From Actinokineospora enzanensis DSM 44649 (GTDB lineage: Bacteria > Actinomycetota > Actinomycetes > Mycobacteriales > Pseudonocardiaceae): DNA of 64,000 bases. Below are positions 7,285-15,517 of the stretch, one piece after another. The notes beneath the pieces are model-generated. The model saw only the letters and a program-made list of their open reading frames with translations. It did not search any database and had not been told where the DNA came from. The translations under genes and the position numbers were made by a program. Every line of letters begins with the position of its first letter. Positions within the stretch are counted from its first letter, which is position 1. The stretch is from contig NZ_KB894432.1 in the NCBI RefSeq assembly GCF_000374445.1, positions 44,951 through 108,950 of the forward strand. The letters are read 5' to 3'.

Positions 7285-8472
7285 GTGGACGGAGGCTCGC
7301 TCAGCGGGCTGCCGCGTCCGGTGTGGACGCTGTACCTCGCGTCGCTGGTGAACCGGTTCGGGAACTCCGCCGTCGTGTTCCTCGCCCTGCGCATGCACGC
7401 CGTCGGCCTGGGCGCCGGGGTGGTGCTCACCGCGTACGGGGTCGGCGGGGTCGGGGCGAGCCTGCTCGGTGGCTACCTCGCCGACCGGTGGCCACGCCAA
7501 TGGGTGATCGCCGGATCGGCGATACCGGCCGCGATCGGGTTCCTCGCCCTGGGCGGCGTGCGCGACTACTCGACCGCTGTCGCGCTCGCCCTGCTCACCG
7601 GGCTCACGGCGGAGATGTACCGGCCTGCCGCGAACGCGTTGGTGGCCGATCTGGTCGAACCCGAGCGCCGGGTCGGCGCTTACGTCGGGTATCGGCTTTT
7701 CACGAACGTGGGATTCGCGGTCGGCCCCATGGTGGCGGGCTTGCTCGGCGGTGGTGACTCTCCGACGGTCTTCGTCATCGCCGCGTTCTGCTGCCTCGGT
7801 TACGCCGCCCTGGTCCTCTTCGGCGTCCCCTCGGACAAACCTGCGGCGGCCGCCGGACAGCACCACGGCAACGCCTTCCCGCTCATCGTCCGCGACCGGC
7901 GGTTCCTGCTCTTCCTCGTCGGCTCGTTCCTCGCCATGTTCCTGCTGATCCAGTACCAGTCCACCTTCGCCCTGTTCACCCGCGACATCGGCCGCACATC
8001 CCAGGAGTTCGGGCTGCTCGTCGGGGCCAACGGGCTCCTCGTCGTGCTGCTCAGCGTCCCGCTCGCCGCCGCCACCGCGCCCTGGCGGTCCGGTACCGCG
8101 CTCGCCGTCGGGTTCGCGCTGACCGGGCTCGGGTTCGGCCTGGACACCGTGGCCACCGGGTTCGGCCCGCTGCTGCTCGCGGTCGCCGTGTCCACCGCGG
8201 GCGAGGTGGTGTTCATGCCCCGCAGCACCTCCTACGTCGTCGAGGTGGCGCCCGCCGCGATGCGTGCCCGCTACCTGTCCGCGTTGGAGGGCGCCTGGTC
8301 GGTGGCCATGGTCGCGTCGCCCGGTCTGGGGATCGCCCTCTACTCCGTGCTGGGCACCGGGTTCTGGCCGGTGTGCGCGGCGGTGGGCGTGCTCGCCGCC
8401 CTGACCGTCCTATCAGGACGGACCGGGCCGCGGCTCCCGGCGCAGGAGGGAGCCAGCCTGGCCGATCGCTGA
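7285..8472 (+). CDS. MFS transporter, probable exporter
   Basis: 395 residues from a GTG 7 bases after the racemase stop. About twelve hydrophobic segments are visible. The loop 2-3 motif GGYLADRWPRQ matches the MFS G-x-L-A-D-R signature, and RPAANALVADL is typical of drug-efflux-type members. It is likely to export the product of the operon or give resistance to it. The substrate cannot be told from sequence. Confidence 0.85.
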   Translation: MDGGSLSGLPRPVWTLYLASLVNRFGNSAVVFLALRMHAVGLGAGVVLTAYGVGGVGASLLGGYLADRWPRQWVIAGSAIPAAIGFLALGGVRDYSTAVALALLTGLTAEMYRPAANALVADLVEPERRVGAYVGYRLFTNVGFAVGPMVAGLLGGGDSPTVFVIAAFCCLGYAALVLFGVPSDKPAAAAGQHHGNAFPLIVRDRRFLLFLVGSFLAMFLLIQYQSTFALFTRDIGRTSQEFGLLVGANGLLVVLLSVPLAAATAPWRSGTALAVGFALTGLGFGLDTVATGFGPLLLAVAVSTAGEVVFMPRSTSYVVEVAPAAMRARYLSALEGAWSVAMVASPGLGIALYSVLGTGFWPVCAAVGVLAALTVLSGRTGPRLPAQEGASLADR

Positions 8473-8526
8473 CCGCGCAACGCCGAACGTCCCGCACCCC
8501 GTTCGACCACAGGAGCGCCACCGAAC

Positions 8527-9597
8527 ATGATCGACACACCGATGCTCGCCCCGTCCCCCGACACCCTGTCCGCCGAAACCGGTCCCGCCAAAACCGTGCC
8601 CGCCAAGGAAATGCCCGCGCACAACCCGGTCACCGAGACCTTCAACTCCGCGCTCGCCACCGCCGCGCTCAGTGCCGCGTGGGAGGTCGGCCTGCTCGAC
8701 CGGCTGCACGTCGACGGCCCGGTCAGCGTGGAGAAGTTCGCCGTCGACCACGACCTGCACGCGCCCACCCTGCTGGCGGTCGTGCGCGCTCTGGCCGCGC
8801 GCCGGATCGTCGTGCTGGACGGCCGCGGCCACGCCGAGCCCGGACCCGGGTTCGCCGACGCCTTCCGCACCAAGGGTTTCTTCCACTGGCTGGTGCGCGG
8901 TTGCGGTGAGCTGCTCACCGCGAACCTGCCCGCGCTCGCGCACAACGACCGCCGCGACGACGCCGCATTGCGCCGCGACTCGCGCGCGATCAGCGTGGCC
9001 TGCCGGGACATCGCCCGGAACTTCTTCGACCCGCCGTTCCACGACCTGCTCGCGGGCTTGGACTTCGACACCGCAGCCGACCTCGGCTGCGGCAGCGGCG
9101 ACCGGGTGCTCGGCATGCTCGCCGGTCGCCCGCACGCGCGCGGGATCGGCATCGACATCGCCAAGGGGGCGCTGTCGGTGGCCCGTGAGGCGGTCGACGC
9201 CGAGGGTCTTGGCGACCGCGTCACCCTGCACCTGGACGACGCGCTCGCGCTGTCCGCCCGGCCCGAGTACGCCGCGGTGGACCTGGTGACCTGCTTCATG
9301 ATGGGCCACGACTTCTGGCCGATGGACCAGTGCGTGCGCACCCTGCGCGGCCTGCGCGAGGTGTTCCCGAACGCGCGGTCGCTGGTGCTCGGCGACACCT
9401 GCCGCTCGACCGGCCTGGACGCCGACTTCCCGATGTTCACCCTGGGCTTCGAGCTGGTGCACGCCGCGATGGGCCAGTTCGTGCCCACCCTCGACGAGTG
9501 GCACGCCGCGTTCGACCAGGCGGGCTGGCTGATCGCCGACCGCCGGATGATCGACCTGCCCCCGTACAGTTTCGTCTACCACCTGCGGCCCGCGTGA
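8527..9597 (+). CDS. SAM-dependent methyltransferase
   Basis: 356 residues. Residues about 35-110 form a winged-helix dimerisation domain of the kind seen in small-molecule O-/C-methyltransferases (VTETFNSALATAAL followed by EVGLLDRL). The Rossmann core carries an intact SAM motif I, ADLGCGSGD, at residues 184-192, and an acidic IDIAKGAL motif after strand 2. The start at 8527 follows a GGAGCG ribosome site, 54 bases after the MFS gene. The cupin gene follows within 9 bases, so methyltransferase and cupin are probably made together. The acceptor is unknown; an amino-acid-derived metabolite is suggested by the racemase. Confidence 0.82.
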   Translation: MIDTPMLAPSPDTLSAETGPAKTVPAKEMPAHNPVTETFNSALATAALSAAWEVGLLDRLHVDGPVSVEKFAVDHDLHAPTLLAVVRALAARRIVVLDGRGHAEPGPGFADAFRTKGFFHWLVRGCGELLTANLPALAHNDRRDDAALRRDSRAISVACRDIARNFFDPPFHDLLAGLDFDTAADLGCGSGDRVLGMLAGRPHARGIGIDIAKGALSVAREAVDAEGLGDRVTLHLDDALALSARPEYAAVDLVTCFMMGHDFWPMDQCVRTLRGLREVFPNARSLVLGDTCRSTGLDADFPMFTLGFELVHAAMGQFVPTLDEWHAAFDQAGWLIADRRMIDLPPYSFVYHLRPA

Positions 9598-9605
9598 GGA
9601 GCCCG

Positions 9606-10043
9606 ATGTCGACCGAAGGCACGACCACCCCGAGGCCGCTGTCCGTGCAGCGCGACCTGCCGGTGTTCAAGCAGATCGAGGGCCACCACGCGCCAACGCC
9701 GTTCTTCCTCACCACCGACATGCTCGGCGGCCTGCCGGTGGAGCTGGCGGGCGCGGAGATCAGCAACCTGGTGGACAAGCCGGTCGCGGCCCCGCACACG
9801 CACGAGGTGCCGGAGATCTACCTGCTGCTCTCGCCCGAGCCCGGCGGTGCCGAGATCGAGGTCCGGCTGGACGGCGAGACGCACACCCTGGAAGCCCCGG
9901 GCGCGCTGCTCATCCCGGCCGGTTCGGTGCACTGCTTCGTGACCCGCCGCGCCATCCCCGGCAGCTACTGCCTCGGTCTGCTGCTCACCGGCCCCGGGCC
10001 GGGCGAGGGCGTCCGCGTGCCCAGGCCGGAGCCGAGCGCCTGA
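9606..10043 (+). CDS. Single-domain cupin protein
   Basis: 145 residues. The metal-binding cupin motif 1 is visible as PHTHEVPEIY (H-x-H-x3-E) and motif 2 as PAGSVHCF with its His, so a mononuclear metal site is expected. Function may be dioxygenase, isomerase, epimerase or sensing; the fold does not decide. The ATG at 9606 follows the methyltransferase stop by 8 bases with GAGGAG upstream. An in-frame start far upstream at 9330 would run through the methyltransferase gene and is rejected. It is the last gene of the operon, closed by the strong hairpin at 10055-10101. Confidence 0.8.
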   Translation: MSTEGTTTPRPLSVQRDLPVFKQIEGHHAPTPFFLTTDMLGGLPVELAGAEISNLVDKPVAAPHTHEVPEIYLLLSPEPGGAEIEVRLDGETHTLEAPGALLIPAGSVHCFVTRRAIPGSYCLGLLLTGPGPGEGVRVPRPEPSA

Positions 10044-10054
10044 CCGATCGGCAC

Positions 10055-10101
10055 CGCGGTCCGGGTCCGTGGCGGGCGCGATGCCACGGACCCGGACCGC
10101 G
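10055..10101. terminator. Bidirectional terminator between cupin and flhB
   Basis: A perfect 18-bp inverted repeat (10055-10072 with 10084-10101) and an 11-base loop lie between two convergent genes, 11 bases after the cupin stop and 6 bases from the flhB stop. It has no clear T run, but it is placed to end both transcripts. Confidence 0.8.
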
Positions 10102-10107
10102 ATGGTC

Positions 10108-11208
10108 TCAGGCGGCCATCGCCGCCGCGCCGCGCGGCATGTTGTGCGTGCCCGCCGCGCTGCCCTTGGCGCGCAGCCGGTGCAGGAACGCCAGCACGTG
10201 CGCGACCGGTGCGAACAGGTCCACCGGGATCTCCTGCCCGACCTCGCAGGCGCTGTAGAGGGCACGCGCCAGCGGCACGTCCCGCACGATCGGCACCCGG
10301 TGCTCGGTGGCCTTCTCCCGGATCTTGGCCGCGATCTCGCCTGCGCCCTTGGCCACCACCCGGGGCGCGCCCTTGGCCGGGTCGTAGCGCAGCGCCACGG
10401 CCACGTGCGTCGGGTTGGCCATCACCACGTCGGCGGTGGCGATGTCGGCCATCATCCGGTTCCGGCCCATGGCCAGCTGCCTGGCCCGGATCTGGCCCTT
10501 GACCTGGGGGTCGCCCTCGGTGTTCTTGTGCTCGTCCTTGACCTGCTGCTTGGTCATCCGCAGCTCCTTGCCGACCCGGCGCTTGGCCACGATGAAGTCG
10601 GCTCCCGCCATCGCCAGACCGGCCGCGGCGGCCAGCCGGATCAGGCTCAGCACGGTGCTCTGCGTGGTGTCGACCAGCGACTCCAGCGGCATCGACCCGG
10701 AGCCCATGATGGTGGGCACCAGGTTCTTCACCGCCAAGTACAGCACCAGGCCCAGGATCGTGGTCTTGAGCAGGGTCTTGACCAGCTCCCAGATCGACTG
10801 CGGCCCGAACATCCGCTTCAGGCCCTTGAGCGGGTTGAGCCGGGTGAACTTCGGCTTCAGCAGCTTCATCGCCGGGCGCAGGCCGCCCTGCGCGCCCGCC
10901 GCGGCCAGCACGGCCAGCAGGGTCGCGCCGAGCAGCGGCGCCACCGCCATCGCCCCGGCCTTCACCGCGTCGCCCAGCAGGGTGAACGCGTCGGCCGGGT
11001 CGGGCTTCTCGATGAACCGGGCGATCCGGCGCAACAGCCCGGTGCTGCTGTCGAACAGGTCCCCGAGCACCCCCGGGATCAGCCAGGTGGCCACCAGCAC
11101 GGCGGCCCAGGCACCCAGCTCCGGGGTGCGCGCGGTCTGTCCCTCGGACCGCGCCTCCTTCAGCCGCTTGGCTGTGGGCTTCTCTGTCGCGTCCTTGTTA
11201 CCCGCCAA
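10108..11208 (-). CDS. flhB: Flagellar export gate protein FlhB
   Basis: 366 residues: an N-terminal TAKRLKEARSEGQ block, four membrane helices, and a cytoplasmic domain with the self-cleavage motif N265-P-T-H. FlhB works with FlhA in the export gate, and cleavage at NPTH switches export from rod/hook to filament proteins. The start is a TTG with GGGAG about 8 bases upstream; no better start gives the conserved N-terminus. It is the last gene of the long minus-strand flagellar operon, 33 bases after fliR. Confidence 0.95.
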   Translation of the reverse strand: MAGNKDATEKPTAKRLKEARSEGQTARTPELGAWAAVLVATWLIPGVLGDLFDSSTGLLRRIARFIEKPDPADAFTLLGDAVKAGAMAVAPLLGATLLAVLAAAGAQGGLRPAMKLLKPKFTRLNPLKGLKRMFGPQSIWELVKTLLKTTILGLVLYLAVKNLVPTIMGSGSMPLESLVDTTQSTVLSLIRLAAAAGLAMAGADFIVAKRRVGKELRMTKQQVKDEHKNTEGDPQVKGQIRARQLAMGRNRMMADIATADVVMANPTHVAVALRYDPAKGAPRVVAKGAGEIAAKIREKATEHRVPIVRDVPLARALYSACEVGQEIPVDLFAPVAHVLAFLHRLRAKGSAAGTHNMPRGAAAMAA

Positions 11209-11241
11209 CGCGAGTGCTCCCGTCCAACCGCTTCGCTCCGA

Positions 11242-12009
11242 TCATCGACCGATCGCTTTCAGTACGGCGTTCGTGGCGTCCTCGGCGATGCTGTGCACGG
11301 CCTGCGGCAGCAGGGTCACCGCCATGCCGACCATCACCAGCGTCAAAGCGATTTTGGCCGGGTAGGCCATGGAAAACGGGTTCAGCGCGGGTGCGATCCG
11401 GTTGAGCAGGCCGAGGCCGATGTCGGCGCAGAACAGCACCACGATCATCGGCCCGGCGATCAGCACCGCGGCCAGGAACAGCCTGCCAAGGCCCGAGGTC
11501 AGCAGCGTGCCCAGCGCCCCCAGGTTCAGCACGCCGTTGATGGGGATCGCCTCGTAGGACAGCGTGAAGCCGCGGATGATCAGCTGGTGGGCGTCGGTGG
11601 CGAACAGCAGCGCGGTGGCCGCCAGGCCGTAGAAGCGGCCGATCACCGAGTTGTTGCCCGCGAAGGACATCGGGTCGAACGCGAACGCCATGGAGAACCC
11701 GCCGAACACGTCGATCAGGTCGCCTGCCGCCTGCACCCCGGCGAAGATGATCGCGGTCAGCAGGCCGAGCCCGGCGCCGACGATGACCTGTTCCAGCACG
11801 GCGAAGGCCAGCACCCAGGTGTCCGTGGAGGGGGCCTTCGCGGCCAGGTTGGGCACGATCGGCAGCACCATGGTGACCGCCAGCAGGCCCTTGATGGTCA
11901 TCGGGATGGCCCGGCCGTTGAACGGGGGGCAGATCATCAGCCACGCCGCCGCCCTGGTGACCCCCAGGAGCAGGGCCACCAGCGTGCCTGGCGCGAGCTG
12001 GGCGTCCAC
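11242..12009 (-). CDS. fliR: Flagellar export channel protein FliR
   Basis: 255 residues of mostly hydrophobic sequence with about six membrane segments, the standard FliR length. Recognisable parts are VTRAAAWLMICPPFNGRAIP near the N-terminus and the GGFSMAFAFDP block in the middle. FliR assembles with FliP and FliQ into the helical export channel. The start is a GTG 6 bases after the fliQ stop, so the genes are coupled. Confidence 0.93.
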   Translation of the reverse strand: MDAQLAPGTLVALLLGVTRAAAWLMICPPFNGRAIPMTIKGLLAVTMVLPIVPNLAAKAPSTDTWVLAFAVLEQVIVGAGLGLLTAIIFAGVQAAGDLIDVFGGFSMAFAFDPMSFAGNNSVIGRFYGLAATALLFATDAHQLIIRGFTLSYEAIPINGVLNLGALGTLLTSGLGRLFLAAVLIAGPMIVVLFCADIGLGLLNRIAPALNPFSMAYPAKIALTLVMVGMAVTLLPQAVHSIAEDATNAVLKAIGR

Positions 12010-12015
12010 CCGGCA

Positions 12016-12288
12016 TCAGCCTCCCAGCAGGGACGGGATCTTCTCGTAGAGCGTGCCGGTGAAGCTGACGATCTCGTGCACCATCCAGCTGCCGCAGGCC
12101 AGCAGCGCGACCGCGACGCCGATCGCCTTGGGCACGAACGACAGCGTCACCTCCTGGATCTGGGTGACCGACTGGAACAGCGAGATGCCGAAGCCGACGA
12201 CCAGTGCGGTGAGCAGGATCGGGGCGGCCAGCTTGCCGGTGATCAGCATGGCCTGCACGCCCAGGTCGATGATGGTGGTGTCGTTCAC
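12016..12288 (-). CDS. fliQ: Flagellar export channel protein FliQ
   Basis: 90 residues with two long hydrophobic helices, the usual FliQ size. The ISLFQSVTQIQEVTLSFVPK block between the helices is the family signature. It is part of the FliPQR channel. The start is a GTG, 9 bases after the fliP stop. Confidence 0.95.
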   Translation of the reverse strand: MNDTTIIDLGVQAMLITGKLAAPILLTALVVGFGISLFQSVTQIQEVTLSFVPKAIGVAVALLACGSWMVHEIVSFTGTLYEKIPSLLGG

Positions 12289-12297
12289 GCGGGTCCC

Positions 12298-13329
12298 TTA
12301 CTTGTAGGTGCCGACCAGGGCGGTGATGATCAGGCCCCAGCCGTTGGCGAGCACGAAGAGCAGGAGTTTGAACGGCAGCGCGACGGTCACCGGGGGAAGC
12401 ATCATCATGCCCAGCGACATCAGCGACGCCGAGACGACCATGTCGATGACCAGGAACGGGATGAACAGCACGAACCCGATGAGCATCGCGGCTCTGAGCT
12501 CGGAGAGCATGAAGGCCGGGATCAGGGTGCCGGTGGGCACGTCCTGCGGGTTGGCCGGTTTCTGGTCGCCCGCCACTTTCGTGAACAGGGCGATCTCCTC
12601 GGGGCGGGTCTGCTTGAGCATGAACTCCCGCAGCGGCTTCATGCCGTCGTTAAACGCCTGCGACTGGGACTTCTGACCGTTGATGTAGGGCTGTACACCT
12701 TGGGTGTTCACCTCGCTGACCACCGGGCCCATGACGAACAGGCTCAGGAACAACGCCAGGCCTGCCATCACCTGGTTCGGCGGCACGTTGGTCAATCCAA
12801 GGGCATTGCGTGTGATGCTGAGCACAACGAAGATCTTGGTGAAGCTGGTGGTCATCAGCAGCAGCGACGGCGCCACCGACAGCACCGTGAGCAGCAGCAG
12901 GATGGTGATGGACTCGCTCGGCTTGCCCGGGATGCCCACGGTGACGCTGGTGCCGCCGCTGGGCTCGGTGGGCCCGGTCGGCCCGGTCGGCTGCGCGGCG
13001 GACACCGGCTGTGTGACGGACAACGGTTGCGTGAAGGACAACGGCTGGGTGGCGGAGGCGACGCGCGTGGTCGCGGCGGTCACCTCGGGGTGCGCGCCTG
13101 CCGACCCGACCGCGCCGAGCAGCCCGATCAGGGTGATGAGCAGGGCGATGACACTGACCTTCCGCGACCGTGTCATTCCCTTGGGGGACACCGGTTCGGG
13201 TTTGGGCGCGGACAGCTCGACCGGGCGCGGCGCGGCCAGCATCGACGCCACCGACCGCTGCGTCGGCAGGAACACCGGCGACAGCGGCGCGCCGGGGAAG
13301 CCCTCCCTGGTCGGCAGCGTCCGGCTCAT
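12298..13329 (-). CDS. fliP: Flagellar export channel protein FliP, extended N-terminus
   Basis: The core is clear: SVAPSLLLMTTSFTKI, LSITRNALGL and the C-terminal block from MLSELRAAMLIGFVLFIPF onward. From the ATG at 13329, which overlaps the fliO stop, the protein has 343 residues against about 245 in most families. The extra N-terminus has a 51-residue cytoplasmic-looking part, then a signal-peptide-like helix (about residues 58-78) and a Thr/Gln/Pro-rich stretch with TQPLSFTQPLSVTQP repeats. An internal ATG at 13176 starts directly at the signal peptide (292 residues) and is a fair alternative, but it has no well-spaced ribosome site, whereas the longer form is translationally coupled to fliO. 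Confidence 0.92.
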   Translation of the reverse strand: MSRTLPTREGFPGAPLSPVFLPTQRSVASMLAAPRPVELSAPKPEPVSPKGMTRSRKVSVIALLITLIGLLGAVGSAGAHPEVTAATTRVASATQPLSFTQPLSVTQPVSAAQPTGPTGPTEPSGGTSVTVGIPGKPSESITILLLLTVLSVAPSLLLMTTSFTKIFVVLSITRNALGLTNVPPNQVMAGLALFLSLFVMGPVVSEVNTQGVQPYINGQKSQSQAFNDGMKPLREFMLKQTRPEEIALFTKVAGDQKPANPQDVPTGTLIPAFMLSELRAAMLIGFVLFIPFLVIDMVVSASLMSLGMMMLPPVTVALPFKLLLFVLANGWGLIITALVGTYK

Positions 13330-13766
13330 CGGCGGACCGACCGCTCGCGCAGCGCGTCCAGCGCCTTCTTCCAGGTGCTCGGCGACAGCGCCGACCCGGC
13401 CAGCGGGCCCGGCGGGTCGTCGTCCGGGCCGCCGGGGCCGCCGGGGTCCGTGGTGCGCTCGTGCTGCCCCTTGGCCCGCTCCGACTTGACCACCAGCGAC
13501 GTGCGGGCGGGCTCCTCGGCCGTGTCGAACACGTCCGCGTCGGCCTTGTGCAGCAGCGTCACGCCCTGGTCGGTCACCCCGAGCACCAGCGCGGTCTCGT
13601 CCACCTTCACCACGGCCACCGCCGCGCCGCGGGAGAGCTGGGTGCGCGCCAGCACGTCCAGCGCGCCGCTGCGGCGGCGCAGCGGCCTGCGGGCCAGCCG
13701 GGCGGCCAGCCACAGCGCGGCCAGCACCAGCACGAGCGCGATGGTCACCCGCAGGATCGCGTCCAT
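13326..13766 (-). CDS. fliO: Flagellar assembly protein FliO
   Basis: 146 residues: one N-terminal membrane helix (about residues 5-22), a small cytoplasmic domain with the FliO pattern LARTQLSRGAAVAVVKV followed by LVLGVTDQGVTLL, and a Gly/Pro-rich tail. FliO helps FliP assemble. It overlaps fliN by its start and fliP by its stop (ATGA junctions). The identification relies on the order fliN-fliO-fliP and the helix-plus-domain layout, since FliO is poorly conserved. Confidence 0.82.
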   Translation of the reverse strand: MDAILRVTIALVLVLAALWLAARLARRPLRRRSGALDVLARTQLSRGAAVAVVKVDETALVLGVTDQGVTLLHKADADVFDTAEEPARTSLVVKSERAKGQHERTTDPGGPGGPDDDPPGPLAGSALSPSTWKKALDALRERSVRR

Positions 13767-14497
13767 CAGATCGCGTCCGCCGCGGCGCCCGCCAGGATCT
13801 CGGTGATCCGGATCCCGAAGTTCTCGTCGATCACCACGATCTCGCCGCGGGCGATCAGCCGACCGTTGACCAGCACGTCCGCCGGGCTGCCCGCGGCCCG
13901 GTCCAGCTCGATCACCGAGCCGGGGCCGAGCGAGAGCAGCTCGCGCACGGTCATCCTGGTCCGGCCGAGCTCGACGGTGACCTCCATCTCGACCCCGTGC
14001 AGCAGGTCAAGCGCCGAGGTGGCGCCGCGCCCGGCGTTGGGCTGCGCGACGGGCCGGGCGGCCGCGGCGGACCTGCCGCCCGCCAGCACCACCGCGGCGT
14101 GCGTGGCCCCGTTCGCGGTCAGCGGCACGACCAGCACGCCCCCGTTGCCGGACAGCGCGCCGAGCGCCTCGTCGGTGCCCAGCTGCCTGCCCGGCCCGGC
14201 GACCGAGCCGAGCACCTTGGCCGCCGCCTCCAGCGCGGGCGCCACCGCCGCGCCCAGGTCCAGCTCGCCGAGCGGGCTGCCGCGCAACGCGTCCACCAGC
14301 TCCTGGTTCACCAGCACCGCCAGCGTGCCGCCGGTCTGCCCGCTCAGGTCCGCGCAGACCGCCGCGCCCGGGAAGCTCGCCGCCGCGGGGTCGGTGCCCG
14401 CGGCGCCGACGGCCAGCGTCTCGCTGACCGGCAGCACGGCGAGGGCGGCCTCGGCCGCGGACCGCAGCGCGGCCGCCGGGTCGGTGGGGGTGCTCAT
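13766..14497 (-). CDS. fliN: Flagellar switch protein FliN with N-terminal extra domain
   Basis: 243 residues, longer than enteric FliN (about 137). The C-terminal 80 residues are a SpoA-type surface domain (LLHGVEMEVTVELGRTRMTV, then LSLGPGSVIELDR and ENFGIRITEIL). The N-terminal 150 residues are an Ala/Gly-rich domain laid out like the CheC-like half of FliY. It lacks the E-x2-N phosphatase signature, so it is called FliN here and no enzymatic role is claimed. It is part of the C-ring with FliM and FliG. Both ends overlap neighbouring genes by 1-4 bases. Confidence 0.88.
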   Translation of the reverse strand: MSTPTDPAAALRSAAEAALAVLPVSETLAVGAAGTDPAAASFPGAAVCADLSGQTGGTLAVLVNQELVDALRGSPLGELDLGAAVAPALEAAAKVLGSVAGPGRQLGTDEALGALSGNGGVLVVPLTANGATHAAVVLAGGRSAAAARPVAQPNAGRGATSALDLLHGVEMEVTVELGRTRMTVRELLSLGPGSVIELDRAAGSPADVLVNGRLIARGEIVVIDENFGIRITEILAGAAADAI

Positions 14498-15453
14498 GCC
14501 TGGAACTCCTCCTTGTTGGCGGAAACGACCTGGCAGGCCAGCCGGGCCCCGTGCTTGGTGGCCACCGCGTGGCCGAACACCCGGCTCGCGGTGGTGATGT
14601 CCAGTGGCCGTTCGACCGGGTGCCCGAGCGAGAGCAGGTCGCCGGGGCGCAGGTCGAACAGCTCGTTCGAGCGCAGCCGGGCGGGCGCGAAGCGCACCGC
14701 GATCTCGATCGGGACCTCGCGCAGACCCTCGGTGAGCAGGTCGCGCGCGGCCTGCTGGGCGGCGCGCTCGCCCGCGGTGGTCTCGGCGTGCTGGCTGTGC
14801 GCCTGCAGCGAGGGCAGCACGGACTGCAGCGGCACGGTGAGGGTGAAGGAGCTGGCGGACTCGCCGACGGTCAGCTCGAACCCGGTGGTGACCAGCACGT
14901 CGGCCGGGCCGCCGACCTGCACCAGCTGCGGGTTGTACTCCAGGGTGCCCAGGATGGGGTCGACCCGGACGAACTCGGCCAGCCCGACCTTCAGCTCGGC
15001 CAGCATGTCGCCGAGGAGGTCGCGGATCAGCGGGATCTCCAGGTCGGTCAGCTGGCGCGGGGTCTGCGCCCCGCCCGGCCCGCCGAGGATGTGGTCGATG
15101 CAGGTCAGCGCGGTGGCCTGGGGCAGCTCCAGCATGGCGATGCCGGGCAGCGGGTCCAGCCGCAGCGGGGCCACCACGACCGGTTCGGTCTCGCGGGCCA
15201 GGTACTCGTCGGTGGACACCTGGTCCACCGTGGCCACCGCGACCCGGCAGACCACGCGCATGTTCGAGGTCAGCAGGATGGCGACCCGGTGCGCGAACGT
15301 CTCATAGGCCAGCTGCAGCGTGCGCAGGTGCTCGCGCGGCAGCTTGGCCGGGCGCAGGAAGTCGTAGCTGGACAACGGACGGCCGTCGGTGACCAGCCCA
15401 CCCGTCTTCGCGCCGCCGGAACGGCGACCCGGCGATGACTGCGGAGTCTGCAC
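14494..15453 (-). CDS. fliM: Flagellar switch protein FliM lacking the usual CheY-binding peptide
   Basis: 319 residues from a GTG. The middle domain (HILGGPGGA, LTDLEIPLIRDLL) and the C-terminal SpoA domain (LFDLRPGDLLSLGHP) are typical, as is the SYDFLRPAKLPREHLRTLQ block. Almost all FliM proteins start with a peptide like LSQAEIDALL that binds phospho-CheY. Here the first 30 residues are QTPQSSPGRRSGGAKTGG followed by a short loop, with no such motif. Reading the frame further upstream also gives none. FliM sits between FliG and FliN in the C-ring. Confidence 0.93.
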   Translation of the reverse strand: MQTPQSSPGRRSGGAKTGGLVTDGRPLSSYDFLRPAKLPREHLRTLQLAYETFAHRVAILLTSNMRVVCRVAVATVDQVSTDEYLARETEPVVVAPLRLDPLPGIAMLELPQATALTCIDHILGGPGGAQTPRQLTDLEIPLIRDLLGDMLAELKVGLAEFVRVDPILGTLEYNPQLVQVGGPADVLVTTGFELTVGESASSFTLTVPLQSVLPSLQAHSQHAETTAGERAAQQAARDLLTEGLREVPIEIAVRFAPARLRSNELFDLRPGDLLSLGHPVERPLDITTASRVFGHAVATKHGARLACQVVSANKEEFQA

Positions 15454-15517
15454 GCCGCTGTCATCGGCCGGACCGCCGGGTTCTTGAGCTTGATACGGCC
15501 AGGGTCGGCCGATCGGG

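Noticed and set aside
13329..13713. FliP starting at 13713 (471 residues)
   Set aside because: The extra part is fliO read in another frame, with shadow composition.
10069..13806. 1245-codon plus-strand ORF opposite flhB-fliO
   Set aside because: Composition is Arg/Gln/His/Gly-rich shadow sequence with no domain, and the opposite strand encodes flhB, fliR, fliQ, fliP and fliO with family motifs.
13766..14497. Calling this gene fliY with CheC-type phosphatase activity
   Set aside because: The E-x2-N signature is not visible in the N-terminal domain.
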